Both the position numbers and the translations under genes were made by a program. This document shows positions 46,090 to 58,090 of a DNA stretch of 64,000 nt, in pieces. Within the stretch, counting starts at the first letter, position 1; each line of letters opens with the position of its first letter. Source of the stretch: Phyto melanocephala (Eukaryota > Arthropoda > Insecta > Diptera > Rhinophoridae); contig OW799237.1 in NCBI GenBank assembly GCA_941918925.1, positions 7,049,201 through 7,113,200 on the forward strand. The letters are read 5' to 3'. The notes below the pieces were generated by a model, which was given only the letters and a program-made list of their open reading frames with translations, was not told the origin of the DNA and searched no databases.

Positions 46090-46262
46090 ATTAATTAATT
46101 TTAAAATAATACTAGGATTCTCTAATTCTAATTTCATTGAATTGTTACATAAACGCAATTTCCAAATACAATTGAGTGTACCGATAAATAGTGCTGATGA
46201 TGAAATCGTAGCAGGTTTTGAAAATGCATTCCACTCGGCTAATATCGGAAGATTCTAAAATT
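46090..46262 (+). repeat. ADDEI repeat, copy 2 (open frame)
   Basis: Lies directly after the Helitron end. The open frame reads FIELLHKRNFQIQLSV, then NSADDEIVAGFENAFHSANI. The same residue pattern occurs in copy 3 at 51.2 kb (NADDEIIAGSENAFDSGNI). No known domain recognised; probably a piece of a mobile element protein or of a captured gene. Confidence 0.55.
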
Positions 46263-47387
46263 ATTATGATTCAACTTAATTTAAGAATTGTTGTTAAAAG
46301 TTGACTTATGTGTAAATAAAATTATAAGGTCAGCCGTGGACCCAAAACTTGTTCTCCCAATATATCTGTGCGATTTTTATATCTATTGGACTGATGTTTA
46401 GCATATCGTCGGATTAATATGCAAACCTGCTAAATCCACTATTTCTAAAAATTGAGATTTTGATGCCGTGTGGTAAAAAAGATAAGCCTCTTCAATCAGC
46501 ATGAAGTTTTTCTTCAATTCAAGTTTTAAAGTTCTTAAAAAGATTTGACAAGAAAAACTGCTAAACTCTCTCACAAAAAATTTTTTGTAAGAAAAACTGA
46601 TAAATCTAGTACATCATACATACGGAATGACATTGTAATACAAATCAGGTGCCATTTCATTCTTATACACTAGTTGCTGAAATCGTCCCATGAAAATTCC
46701 TTACTTTTTATCTAAAAAGAATTATATGTTGTTGCCCACCCCCTTAACCAGCTTAATTTTTTTAATGCCACAGCACAACTTCTGCCTAATTTCACTTGTT
46801 AACTATACAAATGAACTATGGCACATATTTTGTTTATTCTATTGATATTTTTGGAATTCTTTCTTACATTTTCCACAATTACAATGCAGCAAATGATATG
46901 CCACCGTAACAATTATTATTTGTATTTTGATGCTATGGGGGGGTTGTTTCACTTGTTTAAAATTCACAGCAATACACTATTCGTAGTCATTGGAAGACAA
47001 TAATACAATAATAATAACCATGAAAATGTAAAAAATAAATTGATGTTCTGTGGTTGAATGCTAATAAATGAAATCATAATTGTATAAATCACAAAAGCAA
47101 TATCGAAATTTGATTTGTATGCTATAGGGTTTGTGAAGAAGTCAAGTTAGTTATATATTATATTATCGTTCAAAATTAATTTTTGGTTTTTTTTGTATGC
47201 TTGCGAAATTTAGAAAATTACTTGGAAAATTTTAAAAACTGTTGTAAAGTTTTTGGTAACTTGTAAGTTTTTGATTTTTATGGTACACAAGACTTACTTT
47301 AAAGTTTCTCTGCGTGTTACTAATTGTTGTAGGTTCATATATGGGAACCTATAATCTTAAGAAATTTATTTTTCCTATTAGGTTTTA
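46263..47387. other. No gene seen
   Basis: A/T-rich. The hydrophobic 61-codon plus frame at 46818-47003 has no splice or family support. Confidence 0.45.
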
Positions 47388-48459
47388 AACAAGAAAAAGC
47401 GCTATATTCGGTTATGGCAAACTTAATAATACTCTTCACCGTCATGCAGATAGGTGTAATGACCACATCGTAGCTTAGTCTAGATTTTAGATTTCACACA
47501 ATACGCTATTTTCTTTATTATTTTGGACGCCAACTTTGATTTTGAATTGTTACATAGTTAGCAGTATTCTACTAGTCAAACCCTTTCATTTGATACCCAC
47601 TACTATATTTGTCATAAATATTCGCCATTTAATCTAGGGCGCCACCTTGGATTTTTTCCTTTCATAGTAAACTATATTTTAATACTCAAGCCCTTTAATT
47701 TAATTGCCATATTGACAATCTGTTGTATAGAAACTGAAAATATCTATTTTCATGTGTAAATTTTAGTGAAAAACACCGAAGTAGTTGTTTTTTAGTGCTT
47801 ATATGTATCTCAATTGGTTTCAAACCGATTTGTTAGATTTCCTTAGAAATAATTTTTGAGATAACGACTAATAATAATTAAATATCTTAGGCGTGTTCAA
47901 AAATATTTTAAGAGTTTAAAAAAAATTTGATATTATTTTGCCTATAACTTTGCCGATTAGTGACCAATGTATTCAACATTTTTCATGAATATTTTTAAAG
48001 GCATATCAAATCTATAAATAGTATTAACAGTGTCTATAAATTATCCCATGGCTAGGAAATTTTCGTTTTTGTGGTAAAAATAAGCGAAAAAACAAAGGGA
48101 GTCGTATTTATGTGCTCAAATCTCAGAAGGTTATTGAACGATCATGCTTCTTATATTTTAATACCTTACACGGGTCTAGGCAATGTCGATAAACTAGATA
48201 GATTTTAACACACACACGGACAGACGTGCCTAACATGCCAACTGTGCATAAGTGCATACCTGTCATGGGTTTGGGCTTTTAATGCCCCTCCTTTTCAAAC
48301 TAATCCTAAAACACGGACAGACGGACAATGCTAAATTTACTTTCCTATTCTTTTAGAAAATATGTATGTACTTTATGGTGTCGGAAATAATTATTGTAGA
48401 AATTTCATATGGAATGACAAACCTATATATACCTTAAACTCACTGTGAAGGGTTATATA
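47388..48459 (+). mobile_element. TTCGGC-hairpin family, copy F (long), interrupted
   Basis: Begins AACAAGAAAAAGCGCTATAT with a decayed hairpin (ATTCGGTTATGGCAAA), then matches copy B for about 170 bases. The body ends with TTATGGTGTCGGAAAT and GTGAAGGGTTATATA. It is interrupted within its ACACGGACAGACG run by an 84-bp insertion. Confidence 0.7.
48227..48310 (+). mobile_element. 84-bp insertion with 13-bp target duplication
   Basis: TGCCTAACATGCC... to ...CTAATCCTAAA is flanked by identical ACACGGACAGACG at 48214-48226 and 48311-48323. The insert matches the minus strand of 34172-34104 (CATGGGTTTGGGCTTT, GCCCCTCCTTTTCA) inside a non-LTR relic. The A-rich end and 13-bp duplication suggest target-primed insertion of a tiny retro-element fragment. 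Confidence 0.75.
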
Positions 48460-48997
48460 AAGAACTTTCCTCATATGCCTAAAACAGTGTTTGACAGTTG
48501 TACGCCCATGGGCAGGAAAATCTTCATTTTTCAAAATACAATTCTCACATTTGTTACATTGTGTAATACAAAAATAATTTATGTTGAAACTTAATCTTAA
48601 TCAAAAATTAGTAATATCTGTTAATATAATTTTTACATTTAATAGATCAAAAATGTATGCTCCTGATTTTAAACGAACAGAAAAAAAATTATTTCAGTTA
48701 TTTTATAAAGTAGTCAAAATTCTATAGTGAATGACAGTAATTCTCTAATTTTTAATAATTTATTTTAAATTAAATTAGTTAAATTTCCTTAATTATTAAA
48801 CTAACTCAAGACAACAATAAAAAACACATGTATTTTGTTTTTGTATATATGCCGGCATATGTAACACAATTTTTTTATTTTCTTCTTTAATTTGAATAAT
48901 TTTTAAAAAACTTTAAAGCGAAAACTTTTTATTCATGATTTGGTATTTTTAAAATGTTTTAAACCAATAAAAAATGCGAATAAATTATTGTACATAT
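48460..48997. other. No gene seen
   Basis: An A/T-rich spacer without recognisable features. Confidence 0.5.
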
Positions 48998-49987
48998 TGA
49001 GGAGCCGCAGAACAAAAGGTGCTTTTTCGCTCATTTCAAATTTTTGGGAAATTGAGATTTATTTTTTTCGCCACTTTAAAAAACTGCAAGAACCTGCAAA
49101 TGCTAACAAGTATTTTACTTATCTACAGATGCATCTAACTGTCATAAGTCACCCTATTAAATATTAAGGATGTTTGATATAATTCCATTTTTATTTCGGA
49201 AAAAGCACCTTTTGTAAAAAAGAAAGCAAAAAAGCACCTTTTGTTAAAAAAAGTAAAAGAGCACGTTCTGTTAAAAGAAGGAAAAAGTATATTTTGTAAT
49301 GCGAATACACATAAATGACGATAAAATTTTGACTGAATGTGGTTAAACCTGATCTAATATATTAAAAATGTTAAATTAAGTATATAATTTTTGTCGTTTT
49401 ATTAAATAAAATTGCAACTTAAACATTTCTTTCTTAGCCTTAAATTAAATACATATAAAATTTGTTAAAGTTAAACTCTTGTTCCAACATCTTCTTCTAG
49501 GCAAGAACATCCAACATTTTCGTCTATTGAATCCTTTATACCTTTATCCTGGTTATACAAAATATTCTTGTACCAAAATAATGACTGATTTTCACTCCAG
49601 TCTTTACCAAACTGTTTTATTAAAAGATTTTGCACAAAGACTTTAACATCTGATTAATTTTACTTTAACTGTTGTTTGGTTTGATCATTAAAGTAAAAAG
49701 TGAAACTAAACAAAGATTATGGAAAAGAACCTTTTGATAAAAAATAATCAAAAAAGCACCTTTTGATAAAAAATAATCAAAAAAGCACCTTTTGATAAAA
49801 AATAATCAAAAAAGCACCTTTTGTTAAGCATAAATTTTTTAGAACCCATTTACTTTGTAAAAAAAAAAAATAATAATAATGCAAACTTGATTGTTTCTAC
49901 AAGATTTCAACCTAAATATTATAAAAATACCAAAAAACCAATTTTTCGCGAAATGCGAAAAAGCACCTTTTGTTCTGCGGCTCCTCA
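48998..49987. mobile_element. ~990-bp inverted-repeat element with GCACCTTTTG tandem motifs
   Basis: Ends read TGAGGAGCCGCAGAACAAAA and GGTGCTTTTTCGC in both orientations (48999-49030 and 49987-49956). The short direct motif AAAAGCACCTTTTG(T/A)TAAAA recurs inside: near 49200-49280 imperfectly, and 49720-49825 as four ~27-bp tandem units. The motif is also contained in the terminal repeats, so the interior seems to have amplified end sequence. Both arms translate RSRRTKGAFS by symmetry; this is not evidence of a gene. Confidence 0.7.
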
Positions 49988-50279
49988 TATATAATAATAT
50001 TAAAAAATTAGGTTTGACAAATGCAGGCAAGACTTTAAAAAAAAGTGGGTAACGCTCAAGGCGAATTCATACAGGTGATATTATCAGCACAATGTCTAAA
50101 TTTGTTGAATTCTTCTTGATTCCATTAATAATGCAGGAATAGAAAATTAGATTTTGGATTCCGAATTAAACGTTTAACCTAATTGTGCTTTTTTGATGAT
50201 AAATTTACCAACTTTATGTATATTTGTTGTTCTTGCACCTATTATTATTTTATTAGGTCGAAAAAACCATTACCCACTG

Positions 50280-50470
50280 TTTATGAAATTTAAAAGCTCA
50301 TAAAACCGGCAAAATTAGAGGTATGATAATGAAATTTGTCACAGATATCCTTCTAGTCAATGTCATTGTTATGTTAGAAAATAAATGTGACTCGCCCACT
50401 TTTACGCCCACCTCCCGTATAACGATTTATCTTAAGTTCATATAATTTTTCTATGGACAAAGTTTTTGGA
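50280..50470. repeat. Single unit related to the CGCCCAC repeat
   Basis: GAAATTTGTCACAGATAT and then CGCCCACTTTTACGCCCACC follow the same order as the units inside the CACAGTG element (27.5-27.9 kb). No CACAGTG-type ends could be paired around it. Confidence 0.55.
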
Positions 50471-51149
50471 AGAATAAAGGACTCGTCGACTAGTAGCCGT
50501 ACGTCGACCTATGGCATCGTATAGGAAGTCGGAGCTAAACTGTAAATTTAATAGATGAGTTTAAATGGTACTCCTTTAGTCAAATGAATAAGAAAGCACG
50601 TGGCTGATTATAGAATAGTCTGAAAAGTGCCTGACGCCACACAATCAACCACGCTAAAGTGAGACGTAAAAGTCTCGAAAGCAGATGAAAAGGGACGGCC
50701 TGATTGCCATTATATCGACCGCTGTGCGCGTAACTATCGTATGTTAAGTTTTTTTAGAAATCGACTTTTTTTCTGCAAATTGGTTCTATATCCATTATTC
50801 CATCTGCTGATAAAATATTATAGCGATAACTGTTTTAGTTATGGAGATAACACTGTGTAAATTTCTTCATATGTAGCAGTTTTTTATTTAAAGTTTTTTT
50901 TATTTAAAAGTACTTAACTTTATATTTGCGTATTTTGTATTATATTTTTTTCGCTCTATTTTTCAAATAGTTTCACTCAGGCTTTTTATCTTGTAATATT
51001 GTTATTTTGGCCCTTAAGGCTTGATATTACTGTATTAAATAAATTAAAGTTAAAAACGCTCTCCTCTAAAATTTTATTTTTGTAACATACAATAATTTTG
51101 CGCACAGGCTTCGATATGATAAAAGCAATGACGCGCCAACTTTGTTCCG
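50471..51149. other. No gene identified; less A/T-rich patch at 50480-50750
   Basis: The patch (CGTCGACTAGTAGCCGTACG and onward) looks like decayed coding DNA, perhaps a retrotransposon, but neither strand gave a recognisable motif. The rest is A/T-rich. Confidence 0.4.
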
Positions 51150-51322
51150 ACCAGAAATTAAAAAATAAATTCAATGCTTCCCATTTTCAAATTTTATTTA
51201 ATTGTGAGATAAATAGAAGTTTTAAATCTAATGTGATTAAAACGATAAAGAACGCTGATGATGAAATCATAGCTGGTTCCGAAAATGCCTTCGACTCCGG
51301 TAATATCGAAATAACTTTTCAA
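51150..51322 (+). repeat. ADDEI repeat, copy 3 (open frame)
   Basis: The open frame includes FNCEINRSFKSN and NADDEIIAGSENAFDSGNI, paralleling copy 2 residue for residue in the second half. It ends a few bases before the foldback element. Confidence 0.55.
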
Positions 51323-51333
51323 TTGATATAACA

Positions 51334-51878
51334 ACACTGCTCAGCAGCAATATCCTCTATTAAATAAAACTATGTGGACTATATGAACTTTAAAGCGCTG
51401 AACTCAAATGCGTTGTCGGTTTTTTTCCATCAGATCGGGATTTTTTTTATGGGCATGGCTAATTTTTTCCCCTAAATTAGTCAGGTACGGAGACATATTT
51501 TATCCTAACTCGAGAATTTTTAATTTTACGAATTTTGCAGGAAAAAAATTTTTTTTCTCCTTTAAATAATTTTATTGAATAATTCCAAAACGATAAGAGA
51601 TAGAGAAAAATTTTATTCGACTAAAATAAAAACAATTTTGTTGCACATCTTCTGGTGTTTTAGTTTTGAAAATCGGATGACTGGTTCCCGAGTTAGGATG
51701 AAATATGTGTCCGTACCTGACTAATTTAGGGGAAAAAATTTGCTACGCCCTTAAAAAAAAATCCCAATCTGATGGAAAAAAACCGACAACGGATTTGAGT
51801 TCATCGCATCAAAATCCATATAGTCCACATAGTTTTAATTAACGAGAAGACAAAAAATAATTTTTTGTAGAGCAGTGT
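51334..51878. mobile_element. ~545-bp foldback-like element
   Basis: Termini ACACTGCTC and GAGCAGTGT enclose long inverted arms: about 51366-51525 pairs with 51840-51690. Matching blocks include AACTATGTGGACTATATG, CGTTGTCGGTTTTTTTCCAT, CCCCTAAATTAGTCAGGTAC and CCTAACTCG. Arms are roughly 85-90 percent alike. The loop is A/T-rich without a gene. No clear target duplication. Confidence 0.75.
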
Positions 51879-53989
51879 AATTTTACGATGAAATGATAAA
51901 AAGTTGTCAATGTGTTTCTGTTTACAACGCTGCCACATTATTAAGACAACGGTTCGTATTCAACAATTTGCTATGCAATGTCACAGCTAAAAATCAACGG
52001 AAATGATAAACATTGTACAAAGCTTAAGCTACTGTTTACACAAGACTTTATATTCTGGTTTAGTGACGTTATTCCAAAGGAAGCTGTAGATGAATGACGG
52101 TTTTTAAGTTTGATATTTGCTTTTTATTACTTACCAACCATAGAACTGTTTAGCTTTGCTTTTAATGAAAAACATTTTATAAATTTATTTTTTTTTATAC
52201 TGACTGAGGCATTTTATTTTTTGTTTTTATTTTTATTTTTTTTACATATATAATTTCATAAATATTTTTTTTTTGGTTTGTATTTTATTACAGTTTTTTA
52301 AATTATTTTAAAGATATTTTGTTTTTTTTTTGTTGTTTGTTTTGTTTTCTGTTAATATTTACGTCATACTGTTTTGTTTGCTCTATATTAATACTCGTAC
52401 CACACATTTTTTTCTCATCCTAAAGGGGGGGAGTTTTCATATACGTTTGGTTTTACATTGTTTTTATTTTGTTTTCTGTTTTTTTTTTGTTTCACTTAAT
52501 TCTTTTAATAACTTTCTACTAAAAACAAATACATTTTTTTTTAAATATATGTATGTATGTATATAGTAAAACTTATTTCGTAACTTGTCAACTCCTTTTA
52601 CTTTCATTTTAAGCCTACATATTTGATTAGTTTGAATATTATTTTTCTCTTTGTTGTGGTAGGAATTTGGGAATTGTTTTTGAATCTCTGGAGAGGAAAG
52701 AAGGTCTGTTTTTTTATATTTATTTTTGTATATATTTGGTTGTCTGTATATATATTATGTATAATAGCTAAGTTATGTATATTTAAATGTTTATTATTGT
52801 GTTTTGGAACTTAATTTTGACAGAAAGGAAATTAAATTTTGAATTATTTTTCCTTTTTTTTTTTTGGTTAAAGGGGAGAAAAAAAGTTAGGTATCAAGTT
52901 GTTTTCTTTTATTTTATTTCAGTATTTACATTTAAACTTATTAAATTAAACAAATATTTACATTCAAATAAACACAAAAAATTTAAATTTTTTTTAGGAT
53001 TTTTTTTGTGATTTTTTAATTTTTTTTTTATATTTTACATAAGAAATAATTGCAGACTTTTTGTATTTCAGACAAATTCTTTATACTTAAATTTTTATCA
53101 GTACGAAATAAACATTTAATAAATTTTTTATTTTTTTTGGATTTATAATTTGTAAATTATTTTTATTTTCCTTTTTATTGTATTTAGTTTAGAACCGTTT
53201 TTTAAAAAAATCATAAAATATTGTTGGTTAACGAAAATCTCTCCTTAAATTGAAATATATATGTTTTTTTAAATTTTCCTTTAAATATTTTTTATATTTA
53301 TTTAATAATATTTTTGTTGTTGTTGTTCAAATAAATAAATTTGTGCTGGTTATTTTTGTTAGTTTTATAAAAAGTGCAAAAGTTTGTTTTTGTTTTTTTT
53401 TTTTTTTTTGTTAATTTGTAGGGTTTAAAATTTTGGTTTTTATTCAGGGTTTTATACTCGTATATTCATTAAACATTAAAAGGCGGTGCAAAACATCACA
53501 ACATTTATGGGATAAAAAGTGCAGTTACATTTTTAAACAGGGTTATTTAATAACTGTTAATATTTTTGATTTTTTTTTGGAATAAGAAATTAAAACTTAA
53601 AAAAATTAAATAAAAAATAAATAAATAAAAATAAAATTTTATTATTTACTTCCAGAATTGAGTTTAATTCTATTTCAAATCCATTTATTTTTATTGCGGA
53701 AAAATAATTTGTTTTGACTTTTCAAAAGTATTTGCAGTAGTCTGAAATTTTATGAATTTTTAATAAATACCATGAATAAATAAAAACTAATCTATAGTAA
53801 AGTTTGAGGAATAATCTGCGTCTACTTCATGGTCTAACCATTTTTCAGTTAACACACTAACACAACGACTTGTCTGTTACTAGTGTACGCTGTACTACAG
53901 TCCTAGGCAAATTACTTTTGCGATTTTATTTTATCTTTTTATCTCACATATACATATATCTGATACTCATTGACGGAAAATAAACAAAT
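51879..53989. other. No gene seen; T-rich tract
   Basis: Dominated by T-runs and TTTTTATTTT motifs from 52150 to 53420. Several plus-strand frames are Phe/Ile-rich by-products of T-runs. Confidence 0.5.
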
Positions 53990-54450
53990 TCGCCAGTCGC
54001 CCATTAGCTTTTAATCAAAGGTATTGTGTTGACGCTCGTTGTTAAAAGTTACTGTGCAAAATGCATATTAAATTTTCTTCAGTATATTGCGAGAGCGAGA
54101 GAGTGCAGCTCACATAAACAATTGCAAATGCATTAGTGGGTTGTATCATTGGTTCTGCACGGAAAGGAGAATTTAACGAAAATAAATATCGATCGATATA
54201 CAAATTGCAATTATTCATTCCTGCGGTATTAACTTTGTAAACAGTTAACTTAAAGTCACTGTTTTTAATAATTATTGCTTTAGCTGTTGGTAAAAAATAA
54301 CGGTTGAAAAAGATATTAACACTTTGGAAAGTAAAGGAACACTCCTTAACACAGCAACGGAACAATACCGCAGCGAAATGAATAATTTTAAGTTTTACTT
54401 CTGCATAGAAAAATTTTGTCGAAATCGCTGAACGGAATGAATAATAAGGC
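53990..54450 (-). repeat. Dispersed ~400-bp repeat, copy 2 of 2
   Basis: The minus strand aligns with 42140-42545 through CATTCCGTT, TCCAAAGTGTTAATAT, TTATTAAAAACAGTGACTTT and GATCGATATTTATTTTCGTT. The open frame keeps many residues (FTFQSVNI, YIDRYLFSLN) despite numerous base changes. Confidence 0.65.
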
Positions 54451-56940
54451 CCAGTGTTTTTCTCACTGGCTGCTACATAGTCTCAGTTCATAGTCTAAGC
54501 TATATTTTAGGCTAGAGTATAGTCTTTAGGCTAAATTGTAGTGTAAAATTTTTTTCTTTTTCCTAGTCCATTTATTATTTACTTTCCAAAATAGCCTTGT
54601 CTACGTTCCAGATTTCAATGTACTTTAAGTATTCCCTGTAGTTCAGTTTCAAAAGCTAGACTATTTTAAAAATCATTGAATTCTAATCTTTATGTTTGCA
54701 TCTGGGAAAATCAATTATTCACTAACAAATTTTTAAATTTTGTATAAATGTTCACTCTAAATAATATTTTTATCAGAAATTATATGGAAGGAAATCAAAA
54801 AGTTTATTTACTTAATATAAAACATGCCGACAACGTTTGATGTTAAATATTTAATGAAAAGTAAGCAAATATTCATACTCTTTAAGAGCAAAAATTACAA
54901 CAGATATTTAAATTGATATTAATCATACGTATGGTGATTCACCTTGCGGACAACTAACAGTATGAGTAATATTAATTCCCATTTTACAGCCAGAGAAATA
55001 ATGAAATTTTGTTTATTTGTTTAATGCCTTTTGGCATTTGTCGGCTGGATATTTTTTAAATTTTATTACATATTTTTTATAAAAGTTTTTCTTTCGTTTG
55101 TTTTTTGTTTTTGTTTTTTGTTTTGCTTTTAAAGCTACCTACATCCTATAATCCTTCTTAAGTAATATTTTGCTTCTTGTATACATTGTTTTTGGGGGTC
55201 TAAACAGGCATACAAATTATATATATTTTCTCTTCTCTATGAAATTGTTTATATTAAAGTTTATGTGTGGTTTTTTAAGGCTTTCTCTTGTTGTGTTCAT
55301 AATAATAATTTGTGGAATTTTTATATAAACTTTTTTTATATTATTATTTTTTGGGTTTTTGTGGTAATTTCATTAATGCTTTAAAAAGAACTGTTTGATT
55401 TTGCATTTAAGGCTTCGTTAGTGTATGTGCTTAATAACTTCTTGTTGTTAAACTATAATGCGTTTTTAACATGAGGTTCATATTGTTTCGAAAAAGACAC
55501 AATGAACTTGAAAATATAGTTTGAAAAAATAGTTTATGTAAGTAAGTTGTAAGGACGGATTGTATTAAAGAAAGTATAAATTAGTTAAGAAATTTAAATA
55601 ATAATTTAAACAAAAAATTTACTTTAATTTTTAAAATTTTACAGGCCAGGCTTTAAACTATTTTCAGATAAGCTTAGAAATAGAATACAACATAAATTTC
55701 TAACTTTTTTGTTTAAAATCTTTTCAATATTTTTCTCTTTATATCAACATTAGGTACATGTGACTTTATTTTTGATTTAATTAAGTTTTTTCTTTAGGTT
55801 TAAACAGGCAACTCATAATTGAATTTATAATTTTTGTTTTATCGTTCTTAATTATTAGAAAATAATAAAACATTATATTTAAAATTGGTGCATTTATTAT
55901 ATATTAAAAATATTTTTTTTTTTAAACGTGCCAGTTGTATAATAATTATAATTACAAATATTTGCCAAAAAATTGTGCTAATCTTTGTTTTATTTTTCAA
56001 TACTTATATTTGTTTAAAAAAAATTAAAATAAAAAATATATTTGTATATAATAGTTAAGTGCAATTGTGGTGTAATATCACATTAATACAGTGCAGTGCT
56101 AAAGTGCAATTTTTCTTTTTTTTTTTTGTTTTGGTAATATTTTAATCAAACATCAAGTTTTTTACTACAAACAATTAATACAAAATTTTTAAATCTTAAC
56201 AAATGGGTTGTTTAAAGGTATTTATTTTTAAAGGTTTAAATGTAGCGCTCAACACTAGCCTGGATCTAAGGTTTTTATCTTTGTGTATATAAGGACAAAT
56301 CCAAGGGTCAAATTGTGCTCGAGAGAATATTAAAAGTACGGTTGCTAAACTCTAAATGCAATTAGATAATTTGACCTCTTAGTTTAATATGGAGAAATAG
56401 ACCTACAATTTTTGTTGGTAAAATTTAATATTAAAAATATAATTTTGAAGAAACTTTTTGAAAAAACTAGTCATTTTTTATGTCAAAATTTGTAACAAAT
56501 TTTTTTTAGTTTATTCTTGTGTGTTTTTTTTGTACTTTTCCAAGATTTTTTAAATTTTTTTAAAAATTTTTATTTTTTTAATTTATTAAAACATAAAAAA
56601 ATTAAATAAATATTTTTAATATTAAATTTTTAAAAATTTTTAAAATTTTCTAAGCATTTTTATTATTTTTTAAAGTTTTATCTTTTTAAAAAATTTTAAA
56701 CTTAGTTTTTAATTTTAAGTATATTTTTTTTTTAAATTTCAATTTTATCTTTAACTTAATCAACAATTTAAAAAATTATATTTTTGAAAATATTGTTTTA
56801 ATTTTTACTGTAAATCATTTTTATTACGGCTCAAGTTCATGAATTCATAGTAAAATTTAAAACGTTCGAACAAAATATTATTATATATATTTTTAAACAT
56901 TTTATTTGGTTTGGTTGTTTGCTGGACGATCTGTTATAAT
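54451..56940. other. No gene seen
   Basis: A/T-rich; a cluster of TAGTCT(A/C)AG and TAGGCTA motifs lies at 54480-54545. No exon recognised. Confidence 0.5.
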
Positions 56941-58090
56941 CACCAATGAAATGCATGTAGGCCAGCTTAAACCCAATCACAAAAAAAAATATTGAAAGAT
57001 TAGTTGGGAGTATATCCCGAATAATTTAGTAAATTATTTATTTTTTTAATTTTTAATAATTTATTTGATAGTTTAAAATTTAATTTTTTTTTTTATATAA
57101 AAAATTTAAAGTATTATTTTTTTATTAAAATTTTTTTTCAAACTTTTTAAGTGTTCCGAACGTTTTAATTTTATTAAAATTTTTAACTTAAAATTTATTA
57201 AAAAATTTCAATGCTTTAAAATTTTAATCTTTTTTTAATGGTTAAATTTTTTTAAATTAAAAAAAAAAATATTTAATATTATTTAATAATAATTTATATT
57301 TTTGATATTTTTTAATTTGTTAAAATTTTTTAAAATAATTTATAATTTTTTTATAACATTAAACAAATTTTAATTTTTCAATAATTTTTTGTGTTTGTAA
57401 AATTTATTTCAAATTTTTTTTGTTTTAATTAAATTTTTTTTTTAATTTTGAAAATTTTTAAATTTTTTTTAAAGTTTTATTTTATTAATATATATTTGGT
57501 TGTTGGGTTTAAGCTGGTTTATGTGCATGTCACTGGTGCTTATGCCAGATCATTAGTAAACCTTTACCCAAATTCTTGAAAAAGTTTAAAATGTTACAAG
57601 TTATATTTTTAAATTCTCATTAAAAAAAATGATAATTCAAAAATGGCATAGGCACCAGTGAAATGCATATAAACCAAAAAACAAATATATATTATTGAAA
57701 CATTATGGGAGCATATCCCGAATAATTTAGTCAGTTATCTAAAAAGAGATTTTATTTTTCGGTTGCCCTTATAAGCATTTAGTATTAAACTGCGGTTAGC
57801 CAAATGTTAAAGGGATTAGAAAAATAAAATAAATTAAAATTAAAAAATTCTTGGTTGAGTTCTTGAAAAAGTTTTTTATAGTTTTTTGTTTTATTTTTGA
57901 ATTCTCATTTTGTTAATGAGAATTTAAAAATATAACTTATAACATTTTAAACTGTTTCAGGAATTTGGGTAAAGGTTTACTGATGATGATAAGCACCAGT
58001 GAAATTCATATAAACCAGCTTAAACCCAACAACAAAATATACATTATTGAAAAATTATGGAAGTATATCCCGAATAATTTAGTAAATTAG
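56941..58090. repeat. Local repeat cluster with an inverted duplication
   Basis: A ~90-bp motif (CACCA(A/G)TGAAAT(G/T)CAT, AACCAGCTTAAACCCAA, then AGTATATCCCGAATAATTTA with GTA(A)A) occurs directly at about 56941-57035, 57650-57735 and 57990-58085. The segment 57495-57628 is repeated in inverted orientation at 58042-57911, forming two ~130-base arms around a 280-base loop. The rest is A/T filler. Confidence 0.8.
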
